Of a stretch of 64,000 nt of DNA, positions 1-8,118 are shown piece by piece (position 1 is the stretch's first letter; each line of letters starts with the position of its first letter). The DNA is from CAZKUN01 sp964555935. GTDB lineage: Bacteria; Armatimonadota; Zipacnadia; Zipacnadales; VGFC01. The position numbers and the translations under genes were made by a program. The notes below the pieces were generated by a model. It worked only from the letters and a program-made list of their open reading frames with translations, searched no databases and had not been told where the DNA came from. Location: assembly GCA_964555935.1 (NCBI GenBank), contig CAZKUN010000004.1, forward strand, positions 34,990 to 98,989, in the 5' to 3' direction.

Positions 1-84
1 GCTCGCCGTGCCGACTATCACGAACCGGAGCAGCTGGCGCCGAAGCTCTGCGTTGCTACTAGGGCTGGCGCAAGACTGCCTCAA
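1..84 (-). CDS. Partial gene, possible GtrA-like membrane protein (N-terminus only)
   Basis: The reading frame enters from the 3' end of the preceding gene and runs off the window edge. A TTG codon at 84 follows a strong Shine-Dalgarno (GGGAGGAG) by a few bases, and the frame stays open for 28 codons to base 1. The predicted N-terminus contains RRQLLRFVIVGTAS, which resembles the start of GtrA-family membrane proteins, where a basic segment leads into the first helix. It would overlap the nucleotidyltransferase gene by 26 bases, in keeping with the overlapping spacing of the genes upstream. A GTG at 21 is an alternative start. The family call rests on very few residues and is tentative. Confidence 0.35.
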   Translation of the reverse strand, partial: MRQSCASPSSNAELRRQLLRFVIVGTAS

Positions 85-832
85 AGTGCTCCTCCCAGCG
101 CTCGTAGTCGTGCAGGTCGGCGGGCGTACCCCAGCCGATGTACTTCTTCACCTCGAATGCCGCAACCCGGTATCCCTGTTCGATCATGAGATTGGGGATG
201 CTATCCATGTAGAACTCGCCGTTGACCTGCTGTCCCGACCGCACAAGTTCGTCAATCGACTCCACCATCAGGCCAGCGGTCTGGAATGAGAAGAACCCGC
301 TGACGACATGATCTTCGGTGGGGCTGCCTGAGATCGGCGCCTTCACCGAGACCCCTGTGATTTCGGTGTCGTCCTCGCCGGTCCGCACCCAGCCATACAT
401 CTCCGGGTTCAGGGCAACTCGAGGTTCGCGGCGGTATGTCCAGACCACGCCATCGCATCTCTCGACGTAGAGGAGAGCCATCAAGCGCTCGGCGTCGTAG
501 ACATGGGTGTTATCGCACGCGGCGACGGTGACTGTATCGGTCGGGTCGAGGGCATCCGCCGCCAATCGCACCGTGCAGGCCTGGCCAGCTGTTAGCCCGT
601 CGGTTGTCACGATCTCGCACGTGGGGAAGTAGCATCGAAGCACCTCATCGATCGCGTGCTCTTCAACGTGTGCTTCCTGGCAAACGAACACTACCTTGCT
701 GGCATCGGGCAGATCTCGGACCGCCCGCACCACCATCGGAACGCCGGCCACCAGAATCAGTGGTTTAGGTGTGGTGTAGCCGGCATCAGTGTAGCGTTGA
801 CCCGCACCGGCCATCGGCACTACTATCTGCAT
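59..832 (-). CDS. Sugar nucleotidyltransferase (NTP_transferase family)
   Basis: 257 aa. The N-terminus reads MQIVVPMAGAGQRYTDAGY followed by TPKP, the nucleotide-binding signature (PMAGxGxR...PKP) of NTP transferases that join a sugar phosphate or related phosphate to an NTP. Members of this short subgroup are common in capsule clusters; the substrate cannot be read from sequence. The start at 832 has a GGGAG ribosome site about 9 bases upstream. It overlaps the 3' end of the nucleotidyltransferase-phosphatase gene by 10 bases, so translation is probably coupled. With the neighbouring phosphatase and epimerase-like domains it may complete a route to an activated sugar. The fold is confident, the substrate unknown. 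Confidence 0.8.
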   Translation of the reverse strand: MQIVVPMAGAGQRYTDAGYTTPKPLILVAGVPMVVRAVRDLPDASKVVFVCQEAHVEEHAIDEVLRCYFPTCEIVTTDGLTAGQACTVRLAADALDPTDTVTVAACDNTHVYDAERLMALLYVERCDGVVWTYRREPRVALNPEMYGWVRTGEDDTEITGVSVKAPISGSPTEDHVVSGFFSFQTAGLMVESIDELVRSGQQVNGEFYMDSIPNLMIEQGYRVAAFEVKKYIGWGTPADLHDYERWEEHFEAVLRQP

Positions 833-2337
833 GTTGTGCGCTCCCTATGTACGCCTCGGAAGTTCGAGAAGACCGACCGCTCCACGTCCGGGGCAACGTT
901 CAGGAACAGCCCATGGTCTTGGGTAAGGACGAACTCGAAGGGCGCCATGTGAGGAATGACCAGTCGGTACCAGTCCTTCTTTGGCACCCCTAGCGTGCCT
1001 CCAACAAGACACCGAAGTACGACGTTGTGCGTGCAGATGGCTGTATTGAACTTGCGCCCCTTCAGGCTTTCCGACACGAAGTCATGCACGCGCCTAACGA
1101 CATCGCCAGAACACTCGCCGTCCGGGAACGCGGGGTCCTCGCCTCTGCCCCAGGCTGCAAACAGCTCGGGAAACGTGCGACGTGCCTGGTCCGGCTGCAA
1201 GCCGTCACATGAGCCGTAGTGTATCTCGATAAGTCGCTCATCCGATCGTGGTTCCGGCAGGTCTACCCGTTCGCGCAGCGTTGCGATAGACTGAAGGCAC
1301 CGGCGCAACGGTGAGGAGTAGCATTGGGTCGGTCGATGCGATGCGACCCGATCCGCCAAGTCATGTGCGTCCTCTGGCGGGAATGGGACGATGTCAGGAT
1401 CCCGTCGGCCGACGAAGACGCCTCGTCGGTTCAGATGCGTAGGCGCATGGCGGAAAAAGACGTGGTGTGACGCCGTCTCTTCGAACACGTGGCGGAACTG
1501 CCGTTCGAACGAACTCACGAACAGAGCCGTTCGCTCGTCGAGCTTGGGCACGGGGTCGCTGAAGTCGAGCGCGCGTTTCCTCCGGCGGAGGTGCCAGTAC
1601 AGCGAGGCGATCTCCGCCGCCGCCTCGGGGAATACCATTAGGAACTGGCTCAACAGCGCCTCGCCATCGGGCGCGCTCTCTCGCCGTTCGAGCAGCTTCA
1701 GCAGGTTCTGCATCAGGAACTTCATAACGTGGTAGGCGAATTCGTGCCTGCCCCGCACATCCATGGGCTTGGTGTGGCGCACCTCACGGTATCCATCTGC
1801 GGTGCAGACGAGTTCCCTGTAGGACACCACGCCCTCAGCCAGATCTCGGATGTAGTCGGAGATGCTCCTACGCGTGCTCTGGAAGTGGCGCGGCTGCAAC
1901 CCAAACACGGGATAGACCTCGACAAGACTTGACTTGCGGTGGGTACCCGATCGTTGCCAGTCGAGACACGTGAATGGGCTGCTCAACACATGCTCAACAT
2001 GAGCGTCAACTGAGTAGAGCATCAGGTGCAGCACCGCCGTAGCTTCGTCGTTGAATTTGAGCGGCCCAAGCGTGGGGTTGATGATCAGTCCATACCCGGC
2101 GTCATCCAACACCGGCCGCAACGCTTCGTCGAATTGCCTGCCCAGTTCACTGAAGCGAGAGTCATCCAAGTGGTCCACGACGAGCACGAGATCGATATCG
2201 CTTATGCCGTCGAGGCCTCCGCTGCGGACGAAGCTGCCCACGAGCGTAGCGGACACCACATACATGGCGTTATCAACCGCGTGCCAGATGCGGTCCGTGA
2301 TCGCGCGTTTCAGTCCGGTCCGTCCAGCGCTAGCCAT
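823..2337 (-). CDS. Fusion: minimal nucleotidyltransferase domain plus histidine phosphatase
   Basis: 504 aa with two recognisable parts. Residues about 30-110 carry GSFVRSGG...DIDLVLV, the GS-x(n)-DxD pattern of pol-beta-like nucleotidyltransferases. A helical linker follows. Residues about 290-490 form a histidine phosphatase: an RHAPT motif replaces the usual RHG, followed by an SSPLRRC arginine segment, the acidic LIEIHYGSCDG segment and the second histidine in CTHNVV, so the core catalytic set is present. The phosphatase would remove phosphate from a sugar phosphate or similar metabolite; the role of the first domain is unknown. It overlaps both neighbours by 8-10 bases. The fusion is unusual, and no frameshift is evident because one continuous frame spans it. 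Confidence 0.75.
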   Translation of the reverse strand: MASAGRTGLKRAITDRIWHAVDNAMYVVSATLVGSFVRSGGLDGISDIDLVLVVDHLDDSRFSELGRQFDEALRPVLDDAGYGLIINPTLGPLKFNDEATAVLHLMLYSVDAHVEHVLSSPFTCLDWQRSGTHRKSSLVEVYPVFGLQPRHFQSTRRSISDYIRDLAEGVVSYRELVCTADGYREVRHTKPMDVRGRHEFAYHVMKFLMQNLLKLLERRESAPDGEALLSQFLMVFPEAAAEIASLYWHLRRRKRALDFSDPVPKLDERTALFVSSFERQFRHVFEETASHHVFFRHAPTHLNRRGVFVGRRDPDIVPFPPEDAHDLADRVASHRPTQCYSSPLRRCLQSIATLRERVDLPEPRSDERLIEIHYGSCDGLQPDQARRTFPELFAAWGRGEDPAFPDGECSGDVVRRVHDFVSESLKGRKFNTAICTHNVVLRCLVGGTLGVPKKDWYRLVIPHMAPFEFVLTQDHGLFLNVAPDVERSVFSNFRGVHRERTTCR

Positions 2338-3388
2338 GCCGTCCGCCAGTCTTGATCTTTACTATCGCCTGCACTGGGTGGTCGGAGGTGAGCACGGCGG
2401 ATGCGGAGACGATGTACTTCGCCGGGATGTCCGAAACGTTGGCGGTTGTCACGCCGCCGTCGAAGATGATCTGGTAGCCAAACCGATCTCGGAGCTGGTC
2501 CAATACGGATACTGCCTCGATGGCCTGGGAGGCCAACTCCTGCCCGGAGTGCCCGGGCTGGGAGACGCCGAGCACCATCACTAGGTCAACGTATGGCAGG
2601 CACCGCATAGTGAGGTGAATAGGCGCGGCCTGGTGCCAAACTACTCCCACCTTCTTGCCTTTGGCGCGGCAAGCAAATATGACGTCAAGCGCCGGCTCAT
2701 CTCCGTCCGGATGGATCAGATACCAATCCACCAAGTCCCAGGTTGCCTCGATCCACCGCAATGGCCGACGCGACATGATGTGCAGGCACAGAGGGACGCG
2801 CCCCCACAGCTCGCGCGCCGCGCGGATGCGCTCCAGGTCAACCGCACTTGCGTCCGGCCTAAACGTCTCGTCCACCAGATCGACGTGCACGTGGTCGCAA
2901 AAGGGCCCAACGCGCTCGTAGGCCTCGTGCATAGGCGGCCCCTCGTTGGCATACACGGCGATGCCGAATTCCTTCGCACGTGAGAAGGCAAGGCGCCGGT
3001 GCAGCGCATAGGCGATCAGGAACAGGGCTCCCGAGGTGATCAAGCGAGTAGGCCCGTAGCTCAAATCCGCGACACCGGTCAACAGGCTGATCGCGGCTAC
3101 GTTCAGCCAGAACGAGAGCAACGATATGAGCACGAACCAACCGGACGTTTGGAGGAGGTAGCGTCGCGGGACGCGGAAGTTCACGAGAGCATTGAGGGCC
3201 AAACTAAACACGAGTCCGAAGCAGAACCCGAGCGCGCTCTGGCCTACCCATGGCCAGCCTCTCGGCGCGAGCAGACGAATGACCAGAAGCTCCAATATGA
3301 TCGAGCCGAGGCCGATGACCGTGAACCCGAGCAGGTACCGGTAGCGGTACGCCAGGAAGGCCAGCAACAACCGGGGCTGGGTTACCAC
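2330..3388 (-). CDS. Fusion: GtrA-like membrane domain plus ribulose-phosphate 3-epimerase-like domain
   Basis: 352 aa from the GTG at 3388, preferred over 3415 because GGAGG lies 8 bases upstream. Residues about 15-135 hold four hydrophobic helices with the basic loops typical of GtrA, a family tied to moving polyprenyl-linked sugars. The rest follows the ribulose-phosphate 3-epimerase barrel: HVHVDLVDETFRPD matches the metal-binding HxDxMDGxF segment, LCLHIMSRRPLRWI matches the HLMVxxPxxWI segment, VDLVMVLGVSQPGHSGQ matches the VxPGxxGQ loop, and IFDGGV and VSASAV match the phosphate-binding end. One residue of the usual HxDxMDG set is shifted (DLVDETF), so activity on the normal substrate is uncertain. 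It probably acts on a pentulose or related phosphate at the membrane. Confidence 0.8.
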   Translation of the reverse strand: MVTQPRLLLAFLAYRYRYLLGFTVIGLGSIILELLVIRLLAPRGWPWVGQSALGFCFGLVFSLALNALVNFRVPRRYLLQTSGWFVLISLLSFWLNVAAISLLTGVADLSYGPTRLITSGALFLIAYALHRRLAFSRAKEFGIAVYANEGPPMHEAYERVGPFCDHVHVDLVDETFRPDASAVDLERIRAARELWGRVPLCLHIMSRRPLRWIEATWDLVDWYLIHPDGDEPALDVIFACRAKGKKVGVVWHQAAPIHLTMRCLPYVDLVMVLGVSQPGHSGQELASQAIEAVSVLDQLRDRFGYQIIFDGGVTTANVSDIPAKYIVSASAVLTSDHPVQAIVKIKTGGRHG

Positions 3389-3699
3389 GTGACCGCCCTC
3401 CGGGTGGCCGCGCAAATGCTCGCCGAGTCGGTGAGTCCCATGACTCCTCGCATGCCAGCCAAGCCTCCCCGTCCTGAATGTCGCTCACGAGCAGTCATGA
3501 GTGGCTTCGCCACGACGGCCGCGCGGCCCTGCATGTGGAATGCGTGTCCTTCCCTCGCTGGGGCATGCGGTCTGCGCCAGACGGCGCCGAAGTCCTGGGC
3601 GCCGGGCAGCCTCTCCAACTTCGGTTTCCATAGATGCCTCCCGGATCCTGATCCGCTAGGGACATGGGGCCGAATTCGCACCGACTCGACCCAACCCCT
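3389..3699. other. Intergenic region with a GC-rich hairpin
   Basis: About 310 bases separate the Wzt gene from the GtrA-epimerase gene, both on the minus strand. A 7-bp inverted repeat (CGGCGCC at 3582-3588, GGCGCCG at 3598-3604) could form a hairpin downstream of the ATPase gene, but no T-tract follows it. I see no convincing promoter or coding frame here. Confidence 0.4.
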
Positions 3700-4962
3700 T
3701 CATGTTGTATCCCCTATGCGGACCTGCGTCCACGGCCATGTTGGCAAGAGATACCCCCCTCGGTGTGAACGCAATGTGTGGTCGCCAGTATCAACCAGGC
3801 TGAAGCTGAGAGCCTCGATGTTGTCGAAAGCCTGGCCGCGAGGTATGGCGGCCGCAATGCGCACGTGATACATCCCTTTGTTCAGCAGTCCACCGGGAAT
3901 TGTGACGTGGGTGCGATAGAGACCTGGCGCGCGACCGTGCAGAAGCGTTGGGTTGGTGTCTGTGTCTTCGGTACTCAGAATCCGGTTGCCATCGCTGGCG
4001 TGTAAGATGGCCGCCACCACCGCGCCAACGGCCGGGCGTCGCACGGCGTATTCCACGGTTAGGGTGATGTCGTCCCCAACGTCCAGCTCTCCCCGTCCCG
4101 ATCCCGCCTGTGTGCTGAGGGAAGCTCGTAGGATCTGGATGGGATGGTCCGTCGTGTCTTCGGCCCGCCATTCCATCGTCTCCCCGTATCCACGATCCAT
4201 GTACGCCCGGACTGCGACTTCGGTAGGCCCTATATACTGCAGTCCGCCGGCATCGAGTACGGCGGCCCGGGGGGTGAGCGTCGATATGGCACCCAGATTA
4301 TGGCTGACAAACAGCACCGTCCGGCCGCCCCTCGCGACGTCATCCATCTTACCGAGGCACTTCCTCTGAAAGTCTACATCCCCCACAGCCAATACTTCGT
4401 CCACGAGGAGAATCTCGGGCTCCAAGTGAGCGGCGACCGCGAAGGCCAATCGGACGTACATGCCGCTGGAATAGCGTTTGACTGGGGTGTCGATGAACTT
4501 GTCAACCTCGGCAAACGCCACGATCTCGTCGAACTTAGTGGCCATCTCGCGCCGCGTCATGCCAAGGATCGCACCGTTCAGGAAGGTGTTCTCTCTCCCG
4601 GTCAGTTCCGGGTGAAAGCCCGTCCCCACCTCGAGCAGACTCGCGACACGCCCGCGCAACTCGATCCTGCCGGTCGTGGGTTCGGTGATCCGAGATAGGA
4701 TCTTCAGGAGCGTTGTCTTGCCAGCACCATTCCGCCCGATGATGCCCAACACCTCGCCTTGCTTGACCTCGAGGGAGACATCATTGAGCGCCCAAATCGT
4801 GGACTCAGCCTCGGCCGCTTCATCACGCCCCCGCACCCAACGGAGAGGGGCCGTGAGGGCCGAAGTGACCGCGTCCCCAAGCGTATCGTGGTGGGTCTGT
4901 TTCAGACCGATGCGATACTGCTTCGAGATCCCCTCTATGCGGATCGATGGTTGGTCAGACAT
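3700..4962 (-). CDS. wzt: Polysaccharide ABC exporter ATP-binding protein with C-terminal glycan-binding domain (Wzt-like)
   Basis: 420 aa. The ATPase domain carries Walker A GRNGAGKTT (residues 76-84), the signature YSSGM (164-168), Walker B ILLVDE (184-189) and a switch histidine in FVSHN. The roughly 150 residues after the ATPase match the size and position of the Wzt C-terminal beta-sandwich that recognises the chain end in O-antigen and capsule exporters. It energises transport of an undecaprenyl-linked polysaccharide across the inner membrane with the permease encoded just upstream (5018-5923). The N-terminal extension before the Walker A, with an inserted loop at about 25-55, is normal for this subfamily. 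Confidence 0.92.
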   Translation of the reverse strand: MSDQPSIRIEGISKQYRIGLKQTHHDTLGDAVTSALTAPLRWVRGRDEAAEAESTIWALNDVSLEVKQGEVLGIIGRNGAGKTTLLKILSRITEPTTGRIELRGRVASLLEVGTGFHPELTGRENTFLNGAILGMTRREMATKFDEIVAFAEVDKFIDTPVKRYSSGMYVRLAFAVAAHLEPEILLVDEVLAVGDVDFQRKCLGKMDDVARGGRTVLFVSHNLGAISTLTPRAAVLDAGGLQYIGPTEVAVRAYMDRGYGETMEWRAEDTTDHPIQILRASLSTQAGSGRGELDVGDDITLTVEYAVRRPAVGAVVAAILHASDGNRILSTEDTDTNPTLLHGRAPGLYRTHVTIPGGLLNKGMYHVRIAAAIPRGQAFDNIEALSFSLVDTGDHTLRSHRGGYLLPTWPWTQVRIGDTT

Positions 4963-5017
4963 TCATCCACCTGGCTATAGTTTACGCCACTGCGGGACGG
5001 TCGGCACCCTTGGGCGG

Positions 5018-5923
5018 TCATATTAGGTCTGCGAACGCGCGCTCAACCCGCCGGAAATACCATTGACTAATGGCCAACAATACGAGAGCGCAGACGCACG
5101 AGTAGAGAAGCGCCATGCCCGGGAACGGCCGCCCGATGAAGGACCACCGGAAGCCCTCGATTACGCCCGTCATCGGGTTGAGAAACATCAGCGGTCGGTA
5201 TTTCTCAGGAGCGAGGCTGAGCGGATAGACGACGGGGCTGACGAACATCCACATTTCCACCAAAAACCCCGTGATAAACCCTATATCGCGAAACCGCACA
5301 TTTGCCGCGGCAAGACCGGCGCCAACGCTGGCGGCCACCAGATAGGCCAGCAGCACGAGGGCGGGCAGGGCCAGGATCGGGAGGCCCACGCTGAAGCCGT
5401 AGTATACCATCATCGCGAACATAATCAGTGAGGCGAGCGCGAAATCAACCACCCCGGCCAAGGCACCAGCGGCCGGAACGATAATGCGCGGGAAATAGAC
5501 TTTGCGGACGAGATTTGCGCTACCGACGAGGCTGCCGGTGGAGCGAGTTAGCGAGCTAGAGAAGAACTGCCACGGCACGAGAGCCGCGTAAATGAACAAT
5601 GGGTACGGGACCCCATCGGACGGGATGCCGGCGAGTCTCCCAAAGAAGATACTGAAGACGACCATGGCCCCGAAGGGCTTGAGGATCGCCCAAGCGGCCC
5701 CAATAAGCGTCTGCTTGTAGCGCACCTTCACGTCACGCCACACCAGGAAATAGAACAACTCCCGGAAGCGCCACAATTCCTCAGCCTCGGCGACGAGGCC
5801 ACGCTGTCCGGGTTCGATCAGCGTGACCGGTAGCGCGGTTTGCGCCTCCGCTCCGGGGATGGACGCGGGCTTGTTCCGATGATTATCTGTCATGGCTCCC
5901 ACATTCAGTCGTGTCCGGGTCAC
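5018..5923 (-). CDS. wzm: Polysaccharide ABC exporter permease (Wzm-like, ABC2 family)
   Basis: 301 aa. After a cytoplasmic N-terminus comes FRELFYFLVWRDVKVRYKQT, the signature of the ABC-2 O-antigen and capsule permeases, followed by about six hydrophobic segments including WAILKPFGAMVVFSIFFGRL. It forms the membrane channel that works with the ATPase encoded 55 bases downstream. The start could be the GTG at 5923 or the ATG at 5893; neither ribosome site is decisive. Its position between the autokinase and the ATPase gene is typical of ABC-dependent capsule or O-antigen loci. Confidence 0.92.
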   Translation of the reverse strand: MTRTRLNVGAMTDNHRNKPASIPGAEAQTALPVTLIEPGQRGLVAEAEELWRFRELFYFLVWRDVKVRYKQTLIGAAWAILKPFGAMVVFSIFFGRLAGIPSDGVPYPLFIYAALVPWQFFSSSLTRSTGSLVGSANLVRKVYFPRIIVPAAGALAGVVDFALASLIMFAMMVYYGFSVGLPILALPALVLLAYLVAASVGAGLAAANVRFRDIGFITGFLVEMWMFVSPVVYPLSLAPEKYRPLMFLNPMTGVIEGFRWSFIGRPFPGMALLYSCVCALVLLAISQWYFRRVERAFADLI

Positions 5924-5973
5924 GCCGGCCCTGCCCCGAAGTTCAGATAGGAAGACCCCGGTGCGCCAGCCAA

Positions 5974-8097
5974 CTACGATTCGTCCGGCGCGTAATATCC
6001 GGAGTAGCTCTGATAGTAGTAGTAGTAGTAATAGTACCCGGCCCCACGGTCCCGGACGCGGTTCACCGCGACTCCAAGCAGAGCTTTCTCATCGCTGAGG
6101 CGCAGCGTCTCCGCGGCGCGCGATACAGCTTGCTGACGCGTGGAATTCACGTCGACCACGAGAAGGACGGCGCTGGTGTAACCGGTGAGGATCTGAGCGT
6201 CCGCCGCGATCAGCGCCGGCGGAGTGTCGAAGATGACGAGGTCACATCGCTCTTTCAGTTGCTCATACAGTCGTCGCATCGCCGCGGACTCAAGGAGAAG
6301 CACCGGGTCCGGAGGCAGGGGACCGGCTGTGACGACCTGCAGCCCCTCGACCGGCGTGTCCTGCAGCACATCATCGATCGCCAAATCACCCACCAGCAGA
6401 TTCGTTAGACCCAATTCGCCATCGAGTTCCAGAGCCCGATGCAACGAAGGCCGCCGGAGGTCGGCATCGATCAGGATTACTTTCTGGCCCGCCTGAGCCG
6501 CAACGGTCGCGAGGCTTGAGGAGATCGTCGACTTCCCCTCGCTCACGCCCGGGCTCGTGACCAGCATGGCATCAATGGGCCCATTCACGGAGCTGAACCG
6601 CAGATTCGATCTAAGTTGGCTGAACGATTCGGAGAATGCAGAGCGCGAGTAGGGCGACGCCATCAGGACGGGAGATTCGTTCTTGGCCTCCGGGATGACG
6701 CCGAGCAGGCGCGTGTTGAGCATGCTCTCCAGAACCTGCGGGTCTCGGATTCTGTCATCCAGACGCTCAATGACCATGGCCACGACAATCCCCAGGATCA
6801 ATCCGAGCACGGCGGCGGCCATCAAGGTCTGTCGGCGGTTGGGAGACACAGGGTTGCGTGGGAGCGAGGGTCTCGATTCCCACGACGCGTTGGAGACCTC
6901 GGAGGCTTCGGCGATCTTCAGAGCTTGGTGCTGCGTCAGGAGCGACGTGTAAGCCACCTCGGCAACCGACACCCGGCGCTCCAGCGCCTGCAGTTCGGCC
7001 TGCGTGCCCGGCAGCAACTCCAATCGGGCTCTTGCCGCCGGCAAGGCCCGCTCATGAGCCTCGATCTTGGCCTGCAGCGACACGCGTTCCGTGTCCAGCA
7101 TGACCTTCTGCGCTGTCAGCGTCTGCAGCAGCGGGTTGGCGGCCTCTGTCTCGCTGGAGACGATCGACTGCACTTCGGTCTCCAAGCGCTCGCGCACCCG
7201 GGCGATCTGCTCATCAAGGGCGCGCACCTTGCGGCTGTCTTCCGTGTACTCGTTGAGCAGACCGAGCCGGTCTGACTCGAACTGCACGAGTTGGCTCCGC
7301 AGCCCGGATGCGACCTCGTCGGGGATCTTCTCGATCTCGACGACGATGGCCGGGTCGACAGCCCGGCGCTGTTCATCGACCGATTGGGCCTCCGCCCTCA
7401 CGGCCTTGAGGTCGATCGTAGCCTGCTCGAGCGCGCTCTCCAGCGCGTTGACGCGCCCGACATCCATGGCAATCTCCTGCCGGATGTTGACCACGCCATG
7501 GCTCTCTTTGTATTCCCGCATGCTCTCGGTGACTGCGTTGAGAGCAGCCTCAGCCTCGTCTTGCTGAGTCCCCACATATGCCACGGATGCCGTGACCGCC
7601 GCGGTGTTGCTCTTCTGGCTGGCGGCCATGTAAGCCTGCGGGATTGCCTCCGCCATGGCTTGGGCCATCGCCGGGCTGGGCGATGTCGCGGCAATGTGCA
7701 CCAGGGCTGTCTCGGGCACCTGGCTCACCGTTACGCTGGCGACGCGCTCTCCCCGCAACTCAGGTAGTTCATTCCAAATGACATCCATCGCCGCCGTCCG
7801 GACCTTGCCACCCGAAAGCGTCGCCAACTCGGTTTCGAACCACATCCGGTCCTGGCGCGCGGCCGACAGAATGCTCGCCAGGGAGGCGGTCTCGCCCCCC
7901 GGGGACGTGGCGCCCGCCGAGCGCTGCAACCGGATCTCGGACTGGGATCGATAGAGGGGTGTCTGCTGCGCGACCTGAAAGCCCGCAGCCACGACGACAG
8001 CGATCCAGATGCTGAGGATCAGCCATTTCCGCCGCATCACGGCGCCTATCGCGGCGCGCAGGTCGATGGATCGCTCTTCTGTCGCGGGCACGGCCAT
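5974..8097 (-). CDS. Wzz-like chain-length regulator fused to BY-type tyrosine kinase
   Basis: 707 aa. Residues 1-440 are a Wzz-type co-polymerase: membrane helices at about 24-42 and 425-445 flank a long periplasmic coiled coil, and a proline-rich SRPSLPRNPVSPNRR segment precedes the second helix. The cytoplasmic kinase has Walker A SPGVSEGKST (514-523), Walker A' ILIDADLRRP (541-550) and Walker B LVIFDTPP (620-627). The C-terminus is an extreme tyrosine cluster: eight consecutive tyrosines (688-695) and eleven in the last 20 residues, the autophosphorylation tail of BY-kinases. It probably sets glycan chain length through phosphorylation cycles. It lies 21 bases from the Wza-like gene. No partner tyrosine phosphatase was seen in the window. 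Confidence 0.93.
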   Translation of the reverse strand: MAVPATEERSIDLRAAIGAVMRRKWLILSIWIAVVVAAGFQVAQQTPLYRSQSEIRLQRSAGATSPGGETASLASILSAARQDRMWFETELATLSGGKVRTAAMDVIWNELPELRGERVASVTVSQVPETALVHIAATSPSPAMAQAMAEAIPQAYMAASQKSNTAAVTASVAYVGTQQDEAEAALNAVTESMREYKESHGVVNIRQEIAMDVGRVNALESALEQATIDLKAVRAEAQSVDEQRRAVDPAIVVEIEKIPDEVASGLRSQLVQFESDRLGLLNEYTEDSRKVRALDEQIARVRERLETEVQSIVSSETEAANPLLQTLTAQKVMLDTERVSLQAKIEAHERALPAARARLELLPGTQAELQALERRVSVAEVAYTSLLTQHQALKIAEASEVSNASWESRPSLPRNPVSPNRRQTLMAAAVLGLILGIVVAMVIERLDDRIRDPQVLESMLNTRLLGVIPEAKNESPVLMASPYSRSAFSESFSQLRSNLRFSSVNGPIDAMLVTSPGVSEGKSTISSSLATVAAQAGQKVILIDADLRRPSLHRALELDGELGLTNLLVGDLAIDDVLQDTPVEGLQVVTAGPLPPDPVLLLESAAMRRLYEQLKERCDLVIFDTPPALIAADAQILTGYTSAVLLVVDVNSTRQQAVSRAAETLRLSDEKALLGVAVNRVRDRGAGYYYYYYYYQSYSGYYAPDES

Positions 8098-8118
8098 ACG
8101 GAAAATATCTCCTCGGAG

